The notes under the pieces were generated by a model, which saw only the letters and a program-made list of their open reading frames with translations, was not told where the DNA came from and ran no database searches. Shown here piece after piece: positions 25,699 to 33,603 of a stretch of 64,000 bases of DNA. Both the position numbers and the translations under genes were made by a program. How positions within the stretch are numbered: position 1 is the stretch's first letter; every line of letters begins with the position of its first letter. Source of the stretch: an uncultured bacterium (GTDB taxonomy: Bacteria; Elusimicrobiota; Elusimicrobia; Elusimicrobiales; Elusimicrobiaceae); the NCBI GenBank assembly GCA_949294085.1, contig CASFFX010000011.1, forward strand, positions 47,636 through 111,635. The letters are read 5' to 3'.

Positions 25699-27149
25699 AC
25701 GTAAAACGTTTGGCGTGCGCGCTGGCGGGTACGCTCTTGTTGGGCGGGTGTATGCTGGGGCCGAATTACAAACAGCCCGAGCAGGATTTGCCCCAGGGCA
25801 CGTCGGCCGAAAATTTTAGCGTATTTACCAACGCAAAATGGTGGGAAGTGTTTCAGGATCCGGTGCTCAACAGCCTGGAAGCCGAAGCGTTGGCCCATAA
25901 CCAAGATTTGCAGGCCGCCATCGCCCGGGTGGACCAGGCCCGCGCCGACGTGGGGGTGGCCACTGCCGATCAAATGCCCAGCATTACGGCCGCGGCCGAA
26001 TCGGGGCGCGAAGGCAGCCAGGCCGGTTCCGCCCAAACGCAAAGCACGGTGAACGTGTCCGCCTCGTACGAATTGGATTTGTGGGGCAAATACCGCCGCG
26101 CCAGCGAAGCCGCCCGCGCCCAGCTGCTTTCCAGCGAGGCCGCGCGGGACACCGTCCTGCTGACGCTGACCGCGGATGTGGCCAAAAACTATTTTACGCT
26201 GAGCATGTTGGACGCCCAGCTGGCCATTGCCCAGCGCACCTTGGCCGCCCGCCAGGAAAACGTGCGCATTTACACCAGCCGCTACAAAAACGGCTATTGT
26301 ACGGAAGTGGATTTGAAACGGGTGGAAGCCAATATGGCCAGCGTGCAGGCGCAGGAACAACAGCTGCGCTTAAAAATTGCGCAGACCGAAACGGCCCTGT
26401 CCGTCTTGGTGGGGCGCTCCCCGCGCGAAATTGCCGAAAATGAAGTGCCGCGCGGCAAAACGCTGGCGGAAATTACGCTCATCCCGGACGTGCCGGAAGG
26501 ACTGCCTTCCGATTTGCTGGCCCGCCGGCCGGACGTACGCTCCGCGGAAGGGCAGCTGATTGCCGCCAATGCCAATATCGGCGTGGCGCGGGCGTCGTAT
26601 TTTCCCAGCATTCCGCTGACGGCGGCCGCCGGTTACGCCAGCAGTGCGCTGGACGGTTTGTTTGCCGGTTCTTCCGGCGTGTGGAATTTGGGCGGGCAAG
26701 TGCTGGCCCCGATTTTTGAAGGCGGCAAGATTCGCGCCCAAAACGAAAAAGCGCAAGCCCGTTACCGCGAGCTGTTGGCCTCGTACGAAAAAACCGTGCA
26801 GGGCGCGTTTAAGGAAGCGCTGGACGCCATTGCGGCCAATCAAATTAACCGCGAAATTTTTGATTCGTACCAACAGCAAACCCAGGCGATGCAGCGCAGT
26901 TACGAACTGACGAAAAAGCAGGAGGACGCCGGCCTGATTGGCGTTACGGATTTGCTGGACGTGGAAGAGAACCTGCTGTCGGCTGAAATGAATTTGGCGT
27001 CCGCCCGCAACGACGAGTTGGCGGCGGTGGTCAATTTGTCCAAAGCGTTGGGCGGCGGGTGGAACGTGCAGGAAGGATTTGGCCCCTACGAAGAGTTGGT
27101 AAAAGAGGAACAATCCCAGCTGCAGCCGCAAACGCCGCCGGCCCAGTAA
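25695..27149 (+). CDS. RND efflux outer-membrane channel lipoprotein (NodT/OprM family)
   Basis: Start set at MNVKRLACAL (ATG 25695), overlapping the pump stop by ATGA; the longer frame start at 25635 lies inside the pump gene. The 484-residue TolC-like factor has a lipobox (LLLGGC) and MLGPNYKQPEQDLP, typical of NodT lipoproteins. Two OEP repeats cover about residues 60-245 and 270-450, with the family motif LLARRPDVRSAEGQLIAANANIGVARA. It forms the outer-membrane exit duct for the pump. Confidence 0.94.
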   Translation: MNVKRLACALAGTLLLGGCMLGPNYKQPEQDLPQGTSAENFSVFTNAKWWEVFQDPVLNSLEAEALAHNQDLQAAIARVDQARADVGVATADQMPSITAAAESGREGSQAGSAQTQSTVNVSASYELDLWGKYRRASEAARAQLLSSEAARDTVLLTLTADVAKNYFTLSMLDAQLAIAQRTLAARQENVRIYTSRYKNGYCTEVDLKRVEANMASVQAQEQQLRLKIAQTETALSVLVGRSPREIAENEVPRGKTLAEITLIPDVPEGLPSDLLARRPDVRSAEGQLIAANANIGVARASYFPSIPLTAAAGYASSALDGLFAGSSGVWNLGGQVLAPIFEGGKIRAQNEKAQARYRELLASYEKTVQGAFKEALDAIAANQINREIFDSYQQQTQAMQRSYELTKKQEDAGLIGVTDLLDVEENLLSAEMNLASARNDELAAVVNLSKALGGGWNVQEGFGPYEELVKEEQSQLQPQTPPAQ

Positions 27150-27165
27150 TTTGGTTTTGCTTCGT

Positions 27166-27195
27166 AAAACCCCGCTTTTTAGAGCGGGGTTTTTT
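27166..27195 (+). terminator. Rho-independent terminator of the efflux operon
   Basis: Stem AAAACCCCGCT (27166-27176) with AGCGGGGTTTT (27183-27193), continuing in T. Confidence 0.85.
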
Positions 27196-27227
27196 ATGGC
27201 GGCGGGACGAAGCAGGGCGGAATTTAG

Positions 27228-27233
27228 TAAAAT
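27228..27233 (+). promoter_or_regulatory. -10 element of purB, leaderless geometry
   Basis: TAAAAT, then ATAAAT, then the purB ATG (6-nt spacing). There is no Shine-Dalgarno. Confidence 0.6.
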
Positions 27234-27239
27234 ATAAAT

Positions 27240-28634
27240 ATGAAGATACCGGCGCTGTGCCCGTTGGACGGCCGCTATAGCGGCAGGCTGGGCGCGCTCA
27301 GAAATGTGATGAGCGAAGCCGCTTTTGCCGCATCCCGCGTGCGGGTGGAATGCGCCTGGTTTGAAATCCTTTCCCAATTAAAATTACCCCATTTTAAGCC
27401 TTTAACCGCTGCCGAACGGCGCTTGCTGGAAAAAGTATGTACCCTGTCCGAGGCGGATTTGGAATTGCTGCGTGCGCTGGAATTTGAAGGATACCAGTCT
27501 ATTCCCGCTACGAAGCACGATGTAAAAGCGGTGGAATACTTCTTGCGCCTGCGGCTGAAGGACACGTCGCTGCGGGACCGGCTGGGCTGGTTCCATTTCG
27601 CGCTGACGAGCGAAGACGTCAACAGCGCGGCCTATGCGCTGCTGCTGGCGGAAGGGCTGGAAAAAGCCCTGCTGCCTGCGTTGGAAAAAGTGCACAAGCA
27701 ACTGGTGCAGTTGGCGCGGCGCGAAGCCCGCTCCGTTTTGTTGGCGCGCACCCACGGGCAGCCGGCCGTGCCGACGACTTTTGGCAAAGAAATGCGCGTG
27801 TTTGCCGACCGTCTGGCCCGTCAATGCCAAAGCTTAAAAAAGGGCACGCTGTCTTTTAAGTTTGGCGGAGCGGTGGGCAATTTTAACGCCCATTATGCGG
27901 CGTTCCCGTCCGTTGCCTGGCCGCGTGCGGCTCAAAAAATGGCGGCGGTGCTCAACCGAGGGCGAAAAATCAAGCTGACGCTTACGCCCGTTTCCACCCA
28001 GGTGGATCCCCGCGACAGCTATGCCGAACTGTTTGATAATTTGCGCCGGGCGGACGTGATTTTGCTGGATTTGTGCCGGGATATGTGGCAGTATATTTCC
28101 GCCGGGCTGGTGCGGCAAAAGACCGCAGCGGGGGAGGTGGGCTCTTCCACCATGCCGCAGAAGGTAAACCCGATTGATTTTGAAAACGCGGAAGGAAATT
28201 TGGAGCTGGCGGACGCGCTGTTTGAGCTGTTTTCGCGCAAGCTGCCGCTGTCGCGCTTGCAGCGGGATTTGTCGGACTCTACGGTTTTGCGCAATATGGC
28301 GGTGGGGTTTGGCTATGCGGCGGTGGCGTATGCGTCGCTGCAAAAGGGGTTGGAAAAAATTTCGTTTGCCCGGGCGGCCGCCCGCCGGGAATTGGATGTT
28401 CATCCCGAAGTATTGGCCGAAGCGGTGCAAACCATTTTGCGCGCGGCGGGCTATCCTCGTGCGTATGAAACGCTGCGGGATTTTACGCGCGGACGCGGGA
28501 TGACGGACGCGCTGTTGCGCGAATTTATTGAAGGGCTGCCGGTGGATGAGGCAACCCGCAGCAAACTGCGGGCACTGCGCCAGGAAACATATGTGGGCCG
28601 TGCGCGCGAACTTGCGGAGGGAAAATATGATTGA
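27240..28634 (+). CDS. purB: Adenylosuccinate lyase
   Basis: A 464-residue fumarase-superfamily enzyme. It cleaves SAICAR and adenylosuccinate with release of fumarate in purine synthesis. The sequence has the PurB start ALCPLDGRYSGRL, the HDVKAVEYFLR region, TSEDVNSAAYALLL, ARTHGQPAVPTTFGKE with the catalytic His, and the family signature SSTMPQKVNPIDFENAEGNL. It resembles the longer E. coli-like PurB subgroup. The start is leaderless-like, with no ribosome binding site. It overlaps purA by 8 nt. Confidence 0.95.
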   Translation: MKIPALCPLDGRYSGRLGALRNVMSEAAFAASRVRVECAWFEILSQLKLPHFKPLTAAERRLLEKVCTLSEADLELLRALEFEGYQSIPATKHDVKAVEYFLRLRLKDTSLRDRLGWFHFALTSEDVNSAAYALLLAEGLEKALLPALEKVHKQLVQLARREARSVLLARTHGQPAVPTTFGKEMRVFADRLARQCQSLKKGTLSFKFGGAVGNFNAHYAAFPSVAWPRAAQKMAAVLNRGRKIKLTLTPVSTQVDPRDSYAELFDNLRRADVILLDLCRDMWQYISAGLVRQKTAAGEVGSSTMPQKVNPIDFENAEGNLELADALFELFSRKLPLSRLQRDLSDSTVLRNMAVGFGYAAVAYASLQKGLEKISFARAAARRELDVHPEVLAEAVQTILRAAGYPRAYETLRDFTRGRGMTDALLREFIEGLPVDEATRSKLRALRQETYVGRARELAEGKYD

Positions 28635-29643
28635 TGTGGTATGCGGCGGACAAGCCGGCGATGAAGGAAAAGGAAAAATTTCTGCTTATTTGTCGTATAA
28701 AGGATCGTACGATTACTGCGTGCGCGTGGGCGGGCCCAATGCGGGGCATACCGTGGTGAAAGACGGGAAGTCCTACACGCTTAAAAATATTCCGTCCGGA
28801 TTTTTGAATCCCAAGACGAAGCTTGTATTGGGGGCGGGCGCTTATACCAAAACCGAGTGGCTGTTGGACGAAGTGAAGGTAACCGGTACGCGCGACCGCT
28901 TGATCATTGACCCGTACGCCGTGCTGATTTCGGACGAGCAAACCGCCGCCGAAAAAGGCGCTTCGCATTTTATGCAGCACATCGGCAGCGTGGGTACGGG
29001 GCTGGGGCAGGCCGTGCGCGATCGCATTGAACGGCGCGATATTAAATTTGCCAAAGACGAACCCCTGCTCAAGGAATTTATTCAGGACGTGCCCGAATTG
29101 TTAAACGGCTGTTTGGACCAAGGCGGACAGATTTTGCTGGAAGGAACGCAGGGTATTAAACTTTCGCTGCTGCACGGGGAATATCCGTTTGTTACGTCGC
29201 GCGATACCACGGCCAGCACCTTTTTGGGTGAGGCCGGCCTGGGGCCCAAGTCCGTACGGGACGTGTATGTCGTGTTCAAGCCCTACATCACCCGCGTGGG
29301 GCCCGGCCCGCTGGAGCGGGAACTGACGGATGAAAAACAGCTGGAAGTGTATCACACCAAAGGGCACGAAATCGGCAGCGTAAGCAAACGCCTGCGCCGC
29401 ATTGGCGCGTTTGAAACGCGTTCCGCCGCGCGGGCCATTATGATTAACAACTGCACCAAAATTGCCATTACGCACATTGATATGTTCCCGGGCAACGACC
29501 GGGTGCAAAAATACGAAGATTTTTCGTCGGAGGCGAAAACATTTTTGGAACAGTTAAACGCCTTGTGCGCACGAACCTATCCGCACCCCAAAATCGCTTT
29601 GATTTCCACCGGGCCGGATATGGAGGACACGCTGGTCTTGTAG
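28627..29643 (+). CDS. purA: Adenylosuccinate synthetase, short archaeal-like form
   Basis: Start set at MIDVVCGGQAGDEGKGK (ATG 28627), which has GGAGGG upstream inside purB; the open frame extends 33 codons further. The enzyme joins IMO and aspartate with GTP hydrolysis to give adenylosuccinate, the substrate of PurB. It has the P-loop GGQAGDEGKGK, the catalytic His region GGPNAGHTV, and the GxEGTQG equivalent LLEGTQGIKLSLLHG. At 338 residues it is about 90 shorter than usual bacterial PurA (about 430) and matches the short archaeal type (about 340). Confidence 0.92.
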   Translation: MIDVVCGGQAGDEGKGKISAYLSYKGSYDYCVRVGGPNAGHTVVKDGKSYTLKNIPSGFLNPKTKLVLGAGAYTKTEWLLDEVKVTGTRDRLIIDPYAVLISDEQTAAEKGASHFMQHIGSVGTGLGQAVRDRIERRDIKFAKDEPLLKEFIQDVPELLNGCLDQGGQILLEGTQGIKLSLLHGEYPFVTSRDTTASTFLGEAGLGPKSVRDVYVVFKPYITRVGPGPLERELTDEKQLEVYHTKGHEIGSVSKRLRRIGAFETRSAARAIMINNCTKIAITHIDMFPGNDRVQKYEDFSSEAKTFLEQLNALCARTYPHPKIALISTGPDMEDTLVL

Positions 29644-29649
29644 TTTTTT

Positions 29650-29676
29650 AACCGCTCCTTCGGGGGCGGTTTTTTT
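29650..29676 (+). terminator. Rho-independent terminator of purB-purA
   Basis: Stem AACCGC(TCC) at 29650-29658 with GGGGCGGTT-type arm ending 29671, then T-tract. Confidence 0.85.
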
Positions 29677-29684
29677 AGAGTCAG

Positions 29685-29714
29685 TTGCGAAGGGCTGCGC
29701 CGGGAGAGTATAAT
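29685..29714 (+). promoter_or_regulatory. Sigma-70-like promoter of the HAD gene
   Basis: TTGCGA (29685-29690), 18-nt spacer, TATAAT (29709-29714). Confidence 0.5.
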
Positions 29715-29731
29715 AAAAAAAGGGAAATTTT

Positions 29732-30331
29732 ATGAAAGACATTGTATTTGATTTGGGCGGCGTGCTGATTGATTGGAACCCGCGCCACCTGTACCGAAAA
29801 ATTTTTGCTTCGGAAGAAGAAATGGAGTGGTTCCTTTCCACCGTTTGCACGACCCAATGGAATACCCAGCAGGACGCGGGACGCCCGTTTGCCAAAGGGC
29901 TGGCGTTGCTGAAGGAAAAATATCCCAAATATTCCGCCCAGATAGACGATTATTTTAACCGCTGGGACGAAATGCTCGGCGGGCCGATTAAAGGGACGGT
30001 GGCTATTTTGCGGGAGCTGAAGGAAAAGGGATACCGCATTTACGGGCTGACCAATTGGTCGGCCGAGACGTTCCCCCTGGCGCTGGAACGCTACGATTTC
30101 TTGCACCAGATGGACGGGATTGTCGTGTCGGGCGAGGAACATTTGGTCAAGCCGGACCCGGCCATTTACGCGCGCCTGCTCAAGCGCTACCAACTGCGGG
30201 CCCCCAACTGCGTGCTGATTGACGATAACGCCGCCAACATCTCTGCCGCCGATACGTTGGGGTTTGAAGCCATCCAGTTTCACAATCCGGATTTGCTGCG
30301 CAAAGAGTTGTTGCAGCGAGGCCTTTTATAA
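29732..30331 (+). CDS. HAD-family hydrolase (subfamily IA, YihX-like)
   Basis: A 199-residue cytoplasmic phosphatase. It has motif I DLGGVLIDWNP (the second Asp is replaced by Gly, as in YihX-type HADs where the motif reads DLGGVL), an alpha-helical cap rich in Trp and Lys, motif II YGLTNWSAETF, the Lys of motif III in LVKPDPAIYARLL, and motif IV LIDDNAANISAADTLGF. YihX-like enzymes dephosphorylate sugar phosphates such as glucose-1-phosphate; the substrate here is not determined. It is monocistronic between two terminators. Confidence 0.88.
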   Translation: MKDIVFDLGGVLIDWNPRHLYRKIFASEEEMEWFLSTVCTTQWNTQQDAGRPFAKGLALLKEKYPKYSAQIDDYFNRWDEMLGGPIKGTVAILRELKEKGYRIYGLTNWSAETFPLALERYDFLHQMDGIVVSGEEHLVKPDPAIYARLLKRYQLRAPNCVLIDDNAANISAADTLGFEAIQFHNPDLLRKELLQRGLL

Positions 30332-30352
30332 ACAAGCGTGGACTTAAATGCA

Positions 30353-30382
30353 AAAACCCCGGGGAAATTCCTCCGGGGTTTT
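30353..30382. terminator. Bidirectional terminator
   Basis: Stem AAAACCCCGG (30353-30362) with CCGGGGTTTT (30373-30382) and an inner GGAA/TTCC extension, between the HAD gene and a convergent flavin reductase gene. Confidence 0.85.
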
Positions 30383-30402
30383 GTTTTTATGGGAACGTGC
30401 TT

Positions 30403-30900
30403 CTACTTAATTGTATGGATTTGGGAATAGCCGTTCCAAGCAAAAAGCGCCTGTTCCTTTTCGTTGCCGTACACGCGCTCTACCTGGCAGACATACAGGT
30501 AATGATCGCCCACTTCGTGGTATTGTTGCAGCCGGCAGACGATGGCCACGCGGCTGTGGATGGGAATTTGAATAGTTTCTCCTTCCAGTTTTTGCAATTC
30601 AACGTGAAATTGCGCCGCTTTATCCGTATTGCGCCCGGTGGTACTGCCGCAACCCAATACGGCTTGTGCCAGCTCGGCCCCGGGGATGGTTACCACGACG
30701 CGTTTGGTTTCCCGCACTCTTTCCCCGCTGAAAGACGGTTTCGCCATGGCAAAAGCAATCATATTGGGATTGAAGGAAAGATACGTCCACCACGAAACGG
30801 TGGCTAAATTGGTGCCGCCGTCCGGCCGTTGGGTGCACACCACCGTAACCGGATTGGGCGACGTGAGCTGTGAAGCTTTGACTAACGAAATAGGTTCCAT
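30403..30900 (-). CDS. Flavin reductase-like FMN-binding protein (copy A)
   Basis: A 165-residue protein of the flavin reductase-like domain family. It has a split-barrel pattern: NPVTVVCTQRPDGGTNLATVSWWTYLSFNPNMIAFAMAKPS, then VRETKRVVVTIPGAELAQAV. The family binds FMN and either reduces free flavin or acts as a small redox partner; the electron donor is unknown. It lies 105 nt downstream of a second flavin reductase gene, and both are divergent from an HxlR-type regulator, suggesting a redox or electrophile response. Confidence 0.82.
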   Translation of the reverse strand: MEPISLVKASQLTSPNPVTVVCTQRPDGGTNLATVSWWTYLSFNPNMIAFAMAKPSFSGERVRETKRVVVTIPGAELAQAVLGCGSTTGRNTDKAAQFHVELQKLEGETIQIPIHSRVAIVCRLQQYHEVGDHYLYVCQVERVYGNEKEQALFAWNGYSQIHTIK

Positions 30901-31005
30901 TATTTTATTCTCCTTATAAGCCGTCTTTTAGATTGAATCGGCGGCGGGTAAAATGCAGCCCGTGCCTATGGCGCGTATAGCGCCCGGCCGTGCCGAAAGG
31001 GCAAA

Positions 31006-31557
31006 TTATTTTTCCAACAGCGAAGCCCCGCTGTGCCAGGCCTGCCCCACTTTTTTGCCCAAGGCATAGTAGCCGTATTTTACTTGGTCAAACACGAACG
31101 CCTGGAGTTTCTCGGCGTCTATTTTGCCGGTTTCGTCCAGCACATTGACGATTTTCCCCAGCACCCGCAGGCCGTAGGGCTGTTCTTGCATTTCGGCCAC
31201 TTCGCACTCCAACGTCAGCGGATATTCGGCAATGACGGGGGCGTCCCCCCGTTCGCTTTTGGTGGCGTGCAGCCCCGTGCGTTCAAATTTATTCGGGATT
31301 TTGTTCGCGCTGGCGAGACCCAAAAAATCCGACTCTTTCAGCGTGTCTATGCCGGGTACAGCCAGCGTGAACGCCTTGCGTTCTTTCAGGTTGGCTACGG
31401 TTTTGTGGGTGCTTTCCAGGTTCAGCGCCACGCTGTCTTGCGCACAAATGCCTCCCCAGGCCATCATCATTACGTCCACGGTATTGTCGGCATTGTACGT
31501 GCCAATCATGTACGTAGGCATCGGGAAAAGATACGGTTGTACTCCTAAATTTTTCAT
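31006..31557 (-). CDS. Flavin reductase-like FMN-binding protein (copy B)
   Basis: A 183-residue protein of the same family, closer to Clostridium-type flavoredoxin-like proteins: PTYMIGTYNADNTVDVMMMAWGGICAQDSVALNLES binds FMN in relatives, followed by KTVANLKERKAFTLAVPG and a C-terminal GYYALGKKVGQAW. A consensus ribosome binding site (AGGAGA) and a sigma-70-like promoter lie upstream. The adjacent divergent HxlR regulator probably controls it. Confidence 0.85.
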   Translation of the reverse strand: MKNLGVQPYLFPMPTYMIGTYNADNTVDVMMMAWGGICAQDSVALNLESTHKTVANLKERKAFTLAVPGIDTLKESDFLGLASANKIPNKFERTGLHATKSERGDAPVIAEYPLTLECEVAEMQEQPYGLRVLGKIVNVLDETGKIDAEKLQAFVFDQVKYGYYALGKKVGQAWHSGASLLEK

Positions 31558-31608
31558 ACGGTTGTTTCTCCTTGTGTAAGGATATTGCTTTCAGCTTTTT
31601 CTAGTATA

Positions 31609-31637
31609 ATTATAAGTAAGAATAAAACTCAAGACAA
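31609..31637 (-). promoter_or_regulatory. Sigma-70-like promoter of the flavin reductase genes
   Basis: On the minus strand: -35 TTGTCT (31637-31632), 17-nt spacer, -10 TATAAT (31614-31609), about 50 nt before the ATG at 31557. Confidence 0.6.
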
Positions 31638-31646
31638 GTACGCACA

Positions 31647-31669
31647 TTAAGGTACTATACTTACCTTAA
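31647..31669 (+). promoter_or_regulatory. Inverted-repeat operator in the hxlR promoter
   Basis: TTAAGGTA, 7-nt spacer CTATACT, TACCTTAA: a perfect 8-bp inverted repeat. It contains the likely -10 TATACT (31656-31661) of the regulator gene. This fits a dimeric HxlR repressor and autoregulation. Confidence 0.6.
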
Positions 31670-31699
31670 AAACAGTTGCTTTCTTATGGGAGAGTGAAA

Positions 31700-32038
31700 A
31701 TGAACCTGGCCTGCATTAAAGACGCCAAATTGGAGGAGACGGGGTTTAGCTATACCATGTCTCTGATACAGGGCAAATACAAAATGTTTATTTTGTATGC
31801 GCTGATGGGATTTAAGGTGGTGCGTTTTAATGAACTCAAAAAATACATTAAAACGATTTCGTATAAAACCTTAAGCCTGACCTTAAAAGAATTGGAAGCG
31901 GATGGATTAGTGCACCGCAAAGAATATCCGCAAATTCCGCCCAAAGTGGAATATAGCTTAACGGCAAAAGGCAAATCACTCATCCCCATTTTGGACCAAA
32001 TGTGCGAGTGGGGCGCCCGACACCGCCGCAAAGAGTAG
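31700..32038 (+). CDS. HxlR-family winged-helix transcriptional regulator
   Basis: Start set at MNLACIKDAK (ATG 31700) with GGGAGAG upstream; the frame is open 8 codons further. The 112-residue protein has the HxlR layout: LIQGKYKMFILYAL (helix 1), FNELKKYIKTISYKTLSLTLKELEADGLV (recognition helix and wing), and EYPQIPPKVEYSLTAKGKSLIPIL. Cys5 lies near the N-terminus, as the redox-sensing Cys does in YodB-type members, and a second Cys is in the C-terminal helix. Divergent flavin reductases are the likely targets. Confidence 0.88.
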   Translation: MNLACIKDAKLEETGFSYTMSLIQGKYKMFILYALMGFKVVRFNELKKYIKTISYKTLSLTLKELEADGLVHRKEYPQIPPKVEYSLTAKGKSLIPILDQMCEWGARHRRKE

Positions 32039-32082
32039 CGTGCGGGCCCGTGCTGTACGGCAGAAAAACCCTCTTTATAGCA

Positions 32083-32113
32083 CAAGGGGAAAAGGCGACG
32101 CCTTTTCCCCTTG
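32083..32113. terminator. Long inverted repeat, probable bidirectional terminator
   Basis: A perfect 15-bp inverted repeat (CAAGGGGAAAAGGCG and its complement) around one base, between the convergent hxlR and corC-like genes. The T-tract is weak on the plus side. Confidence 0.7.
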
Positions 32114-32139
32114 GTTTCTGGTAGAAATAGACCTCGTTT

Positions 32140-33447
32140 TCAGCCGGCTTGCTGTTCGGCCTTGGTAATGGAAACTTCCATTAGTTTATGGCGGCGGAAT
32201 TTGCGGGGGTCCATCAGCAGGCCGTCGGCCTGCAGTTTGTCGTTTTTGTCCAGCGGGCGCCCCAGCTTCCCTTCCGCCCATTGCGAGACGGTCGTGCCGG
32301 CCGCCAGCCCTTGCGGTTGCGGCAGACCCAGCTGCTTAAATACGTCCGCCATTTTGGCGGTGGCGCTGGCCACCAAAGACGTGCCAAACGGACGGATGTA
32401 CGCGGGAAAGAAATCGTATTCGTCTTCTATTTCGCCCACCATTTCTTCAAAGATGTCCTCCAGCGTCAAAATGCCGGTTATTTTTTCGCCTTCCGTTACC
32501 AGGCAGATGTGCTGTTTGTTTTTCATCAATTTTTCCAACGCGGCGGAGATGAGCGTGCCCGCGTCCAGCCGCAAAATCGGGCGGACAATGGTGCGCGCGG
32601 AAGTCGGCGTGCCGGCCGACATTTTGGTGGAAAGGAAAATGTCCTTAAAGTTCAGATATCCGATAATGCTTTGCGGGTCGGACGGATTTTCCCGCACCGG
32701 GAATCGCGTGTGCATATCCAGGTGGGCTTTTACAAAGGTGTCGGCAATAGAATCGCCCGCGTCCAGCATGTACACCTGGTCCAGCGGCACCTGAATTTCG
32801 CGGATTTTGCGAATACAAAACAGCGCGCTGGAAAGCACAATTTTTTCTTCCGTCTTGCCAAACAACCGCGACGAAGACGCAATCGCCGCGGCGGTGCGCA
32901 GGTCCGCCATGGCGGCTTTTTGGGCTTCCTTCGGGTCGGGCGTTTTGGTAAACGTTTTGCGGGTGCAGAAGCGCACGATGTTTTCCATAATGTGCACAAT
33001 GGGGGAAAGCACCGCATACATCACCCGCATCACGGGCGAAAATTTCAGCACCACAAATTCTTTATTTTTAATGGCAAAGGTTTTGGGGGTTAATTCCGCA
33101 AACACGATGGTAACAAAACTCAGCGGGACGACCACCACCGCTACGGACAGCGCATCCGCCAGCCGCTTGGGCAGCGAAAACCACTCCTGCAACACCGGGG
33201 AGAACATTTCATCCGCTCCCGCTCCTCCGGCGGCCGCGGCCACCGCCCCCACCAACGTAATGCCAATTTGCACCACGGCCAAACTGCCTTCCATATGGTC
33301 TTTCATAAACAAGGCCGGCTCGGCCCCCAGGCGCTTTTCCTGGGCGAGAATAGACAATTTTGTGCGCGATACGGACGCCAGCGCCATTTCGTAGGCGGCC
33401 AGCAGCGCATTTAACACCAACATCAAGAAAATAATTAGGATCGTCAT
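32140..33447 (-). CDS. CNNM/CorC-type transporter-associated membrane protein (hemolysin family)
   Basis: Start set at MTILIIFLMLVLNALLAAYE (ATG 33447); the open frame runs 207 codons further but only as an antisense shadow of the copper ATPase gene. The 435-residue protein has a DUF21/CNNM membrane domain with three or four helices (residues 1-150, including VVPLSFVTIVFAELTPKTFAIKN). A CBS pair (about 215-335, TFVKAHLDMHTRFPVRE and ICLVTEGEKITGILTLEDIFEEMVGEIEDEYD) and a small CorC/HlyC C-terminal domain follow. Relatives are linked to Mg2+/Co2+ efflux. The start lacks a Shine-Dalgarno and has a -10 box 7 nt upstream. Confidence 0.88.
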   Translation of the reverse strand: MTILIIFLMLVLNALLAAYEMALASVSRTKLSILAQEKRLGAEPALFMKDHMEGSLAVVQIGITLVGAVAAAAGGAGADEMFSPVLQEWFSLPKRLADALSVAVVVVPLSFVTIVFAELTPKTFAIKNKEFVVLKFSPVMRVMYAVLSPIVHIMENIVRFCTRKTFTKTPDPKEAQKAAMADLRTAAAIASSSRLFGKTEEKIVLSSALFCIRKIREIQVPLDQVYMLDAGDSIADTFVKAHLDMHTRFPVRENPSDPQSIIGYLNFKDIFLSTKMSAGTPTSARTIVRPILRLDAGTLISAALEKLMKNKQHICLVTEGEKITGILTLEDIFEEMVGEIEDEYDFFPAYIRPFGTSLVASATAKMADVFKQLGLPQPQGLAAGTTVSQWAEGKLGRPLDKNDKLQADGLLMDPRKFRRHKLMEVSITKAEQQAG

Positions 33448-33454
33448 GGGATAT

Positions 33455-33463
33455 AGTGTAGCA
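33455..33463 (-). promoter_or_regulatory. Extended -10 of the CorC-like gene, leaderless geometry
   Basis: TGCTACACT on the minus strand, then ATATCCC, then ATG (7-nt spacing). Confidence 0.55.
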
Positions 33464-33549
33464 AATAAGAGCCGAAAACAAAAGAGACGCTCCGACGGAA
33501 ACCTCTCGGACGGAAGGTGTTTTTTTGCCCGGTAATTTTCGGCCCCGGC

Positions 33550-33578
33550 TTGACAATCCCCGACGATAAGCTTATCCT
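33550..33578 (+). promoter_or_regulatory. copA promoter with embedded 12-bp palindrome
   Basis: TTGACA (33550-33555), 17-nt spacer, TATCCT (33573-33578). The perfect palindrome GATAAGCTTATC (33565-33576) spans the spacer end and the -10, so it is a candidate repressor operator. It does not match the CopY box or the usual CueR dyad. Confidence 0.6.
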
Positions 33579-33603
33579 TTATAGAAGGGGATTTTTTGAA
33601 CTT

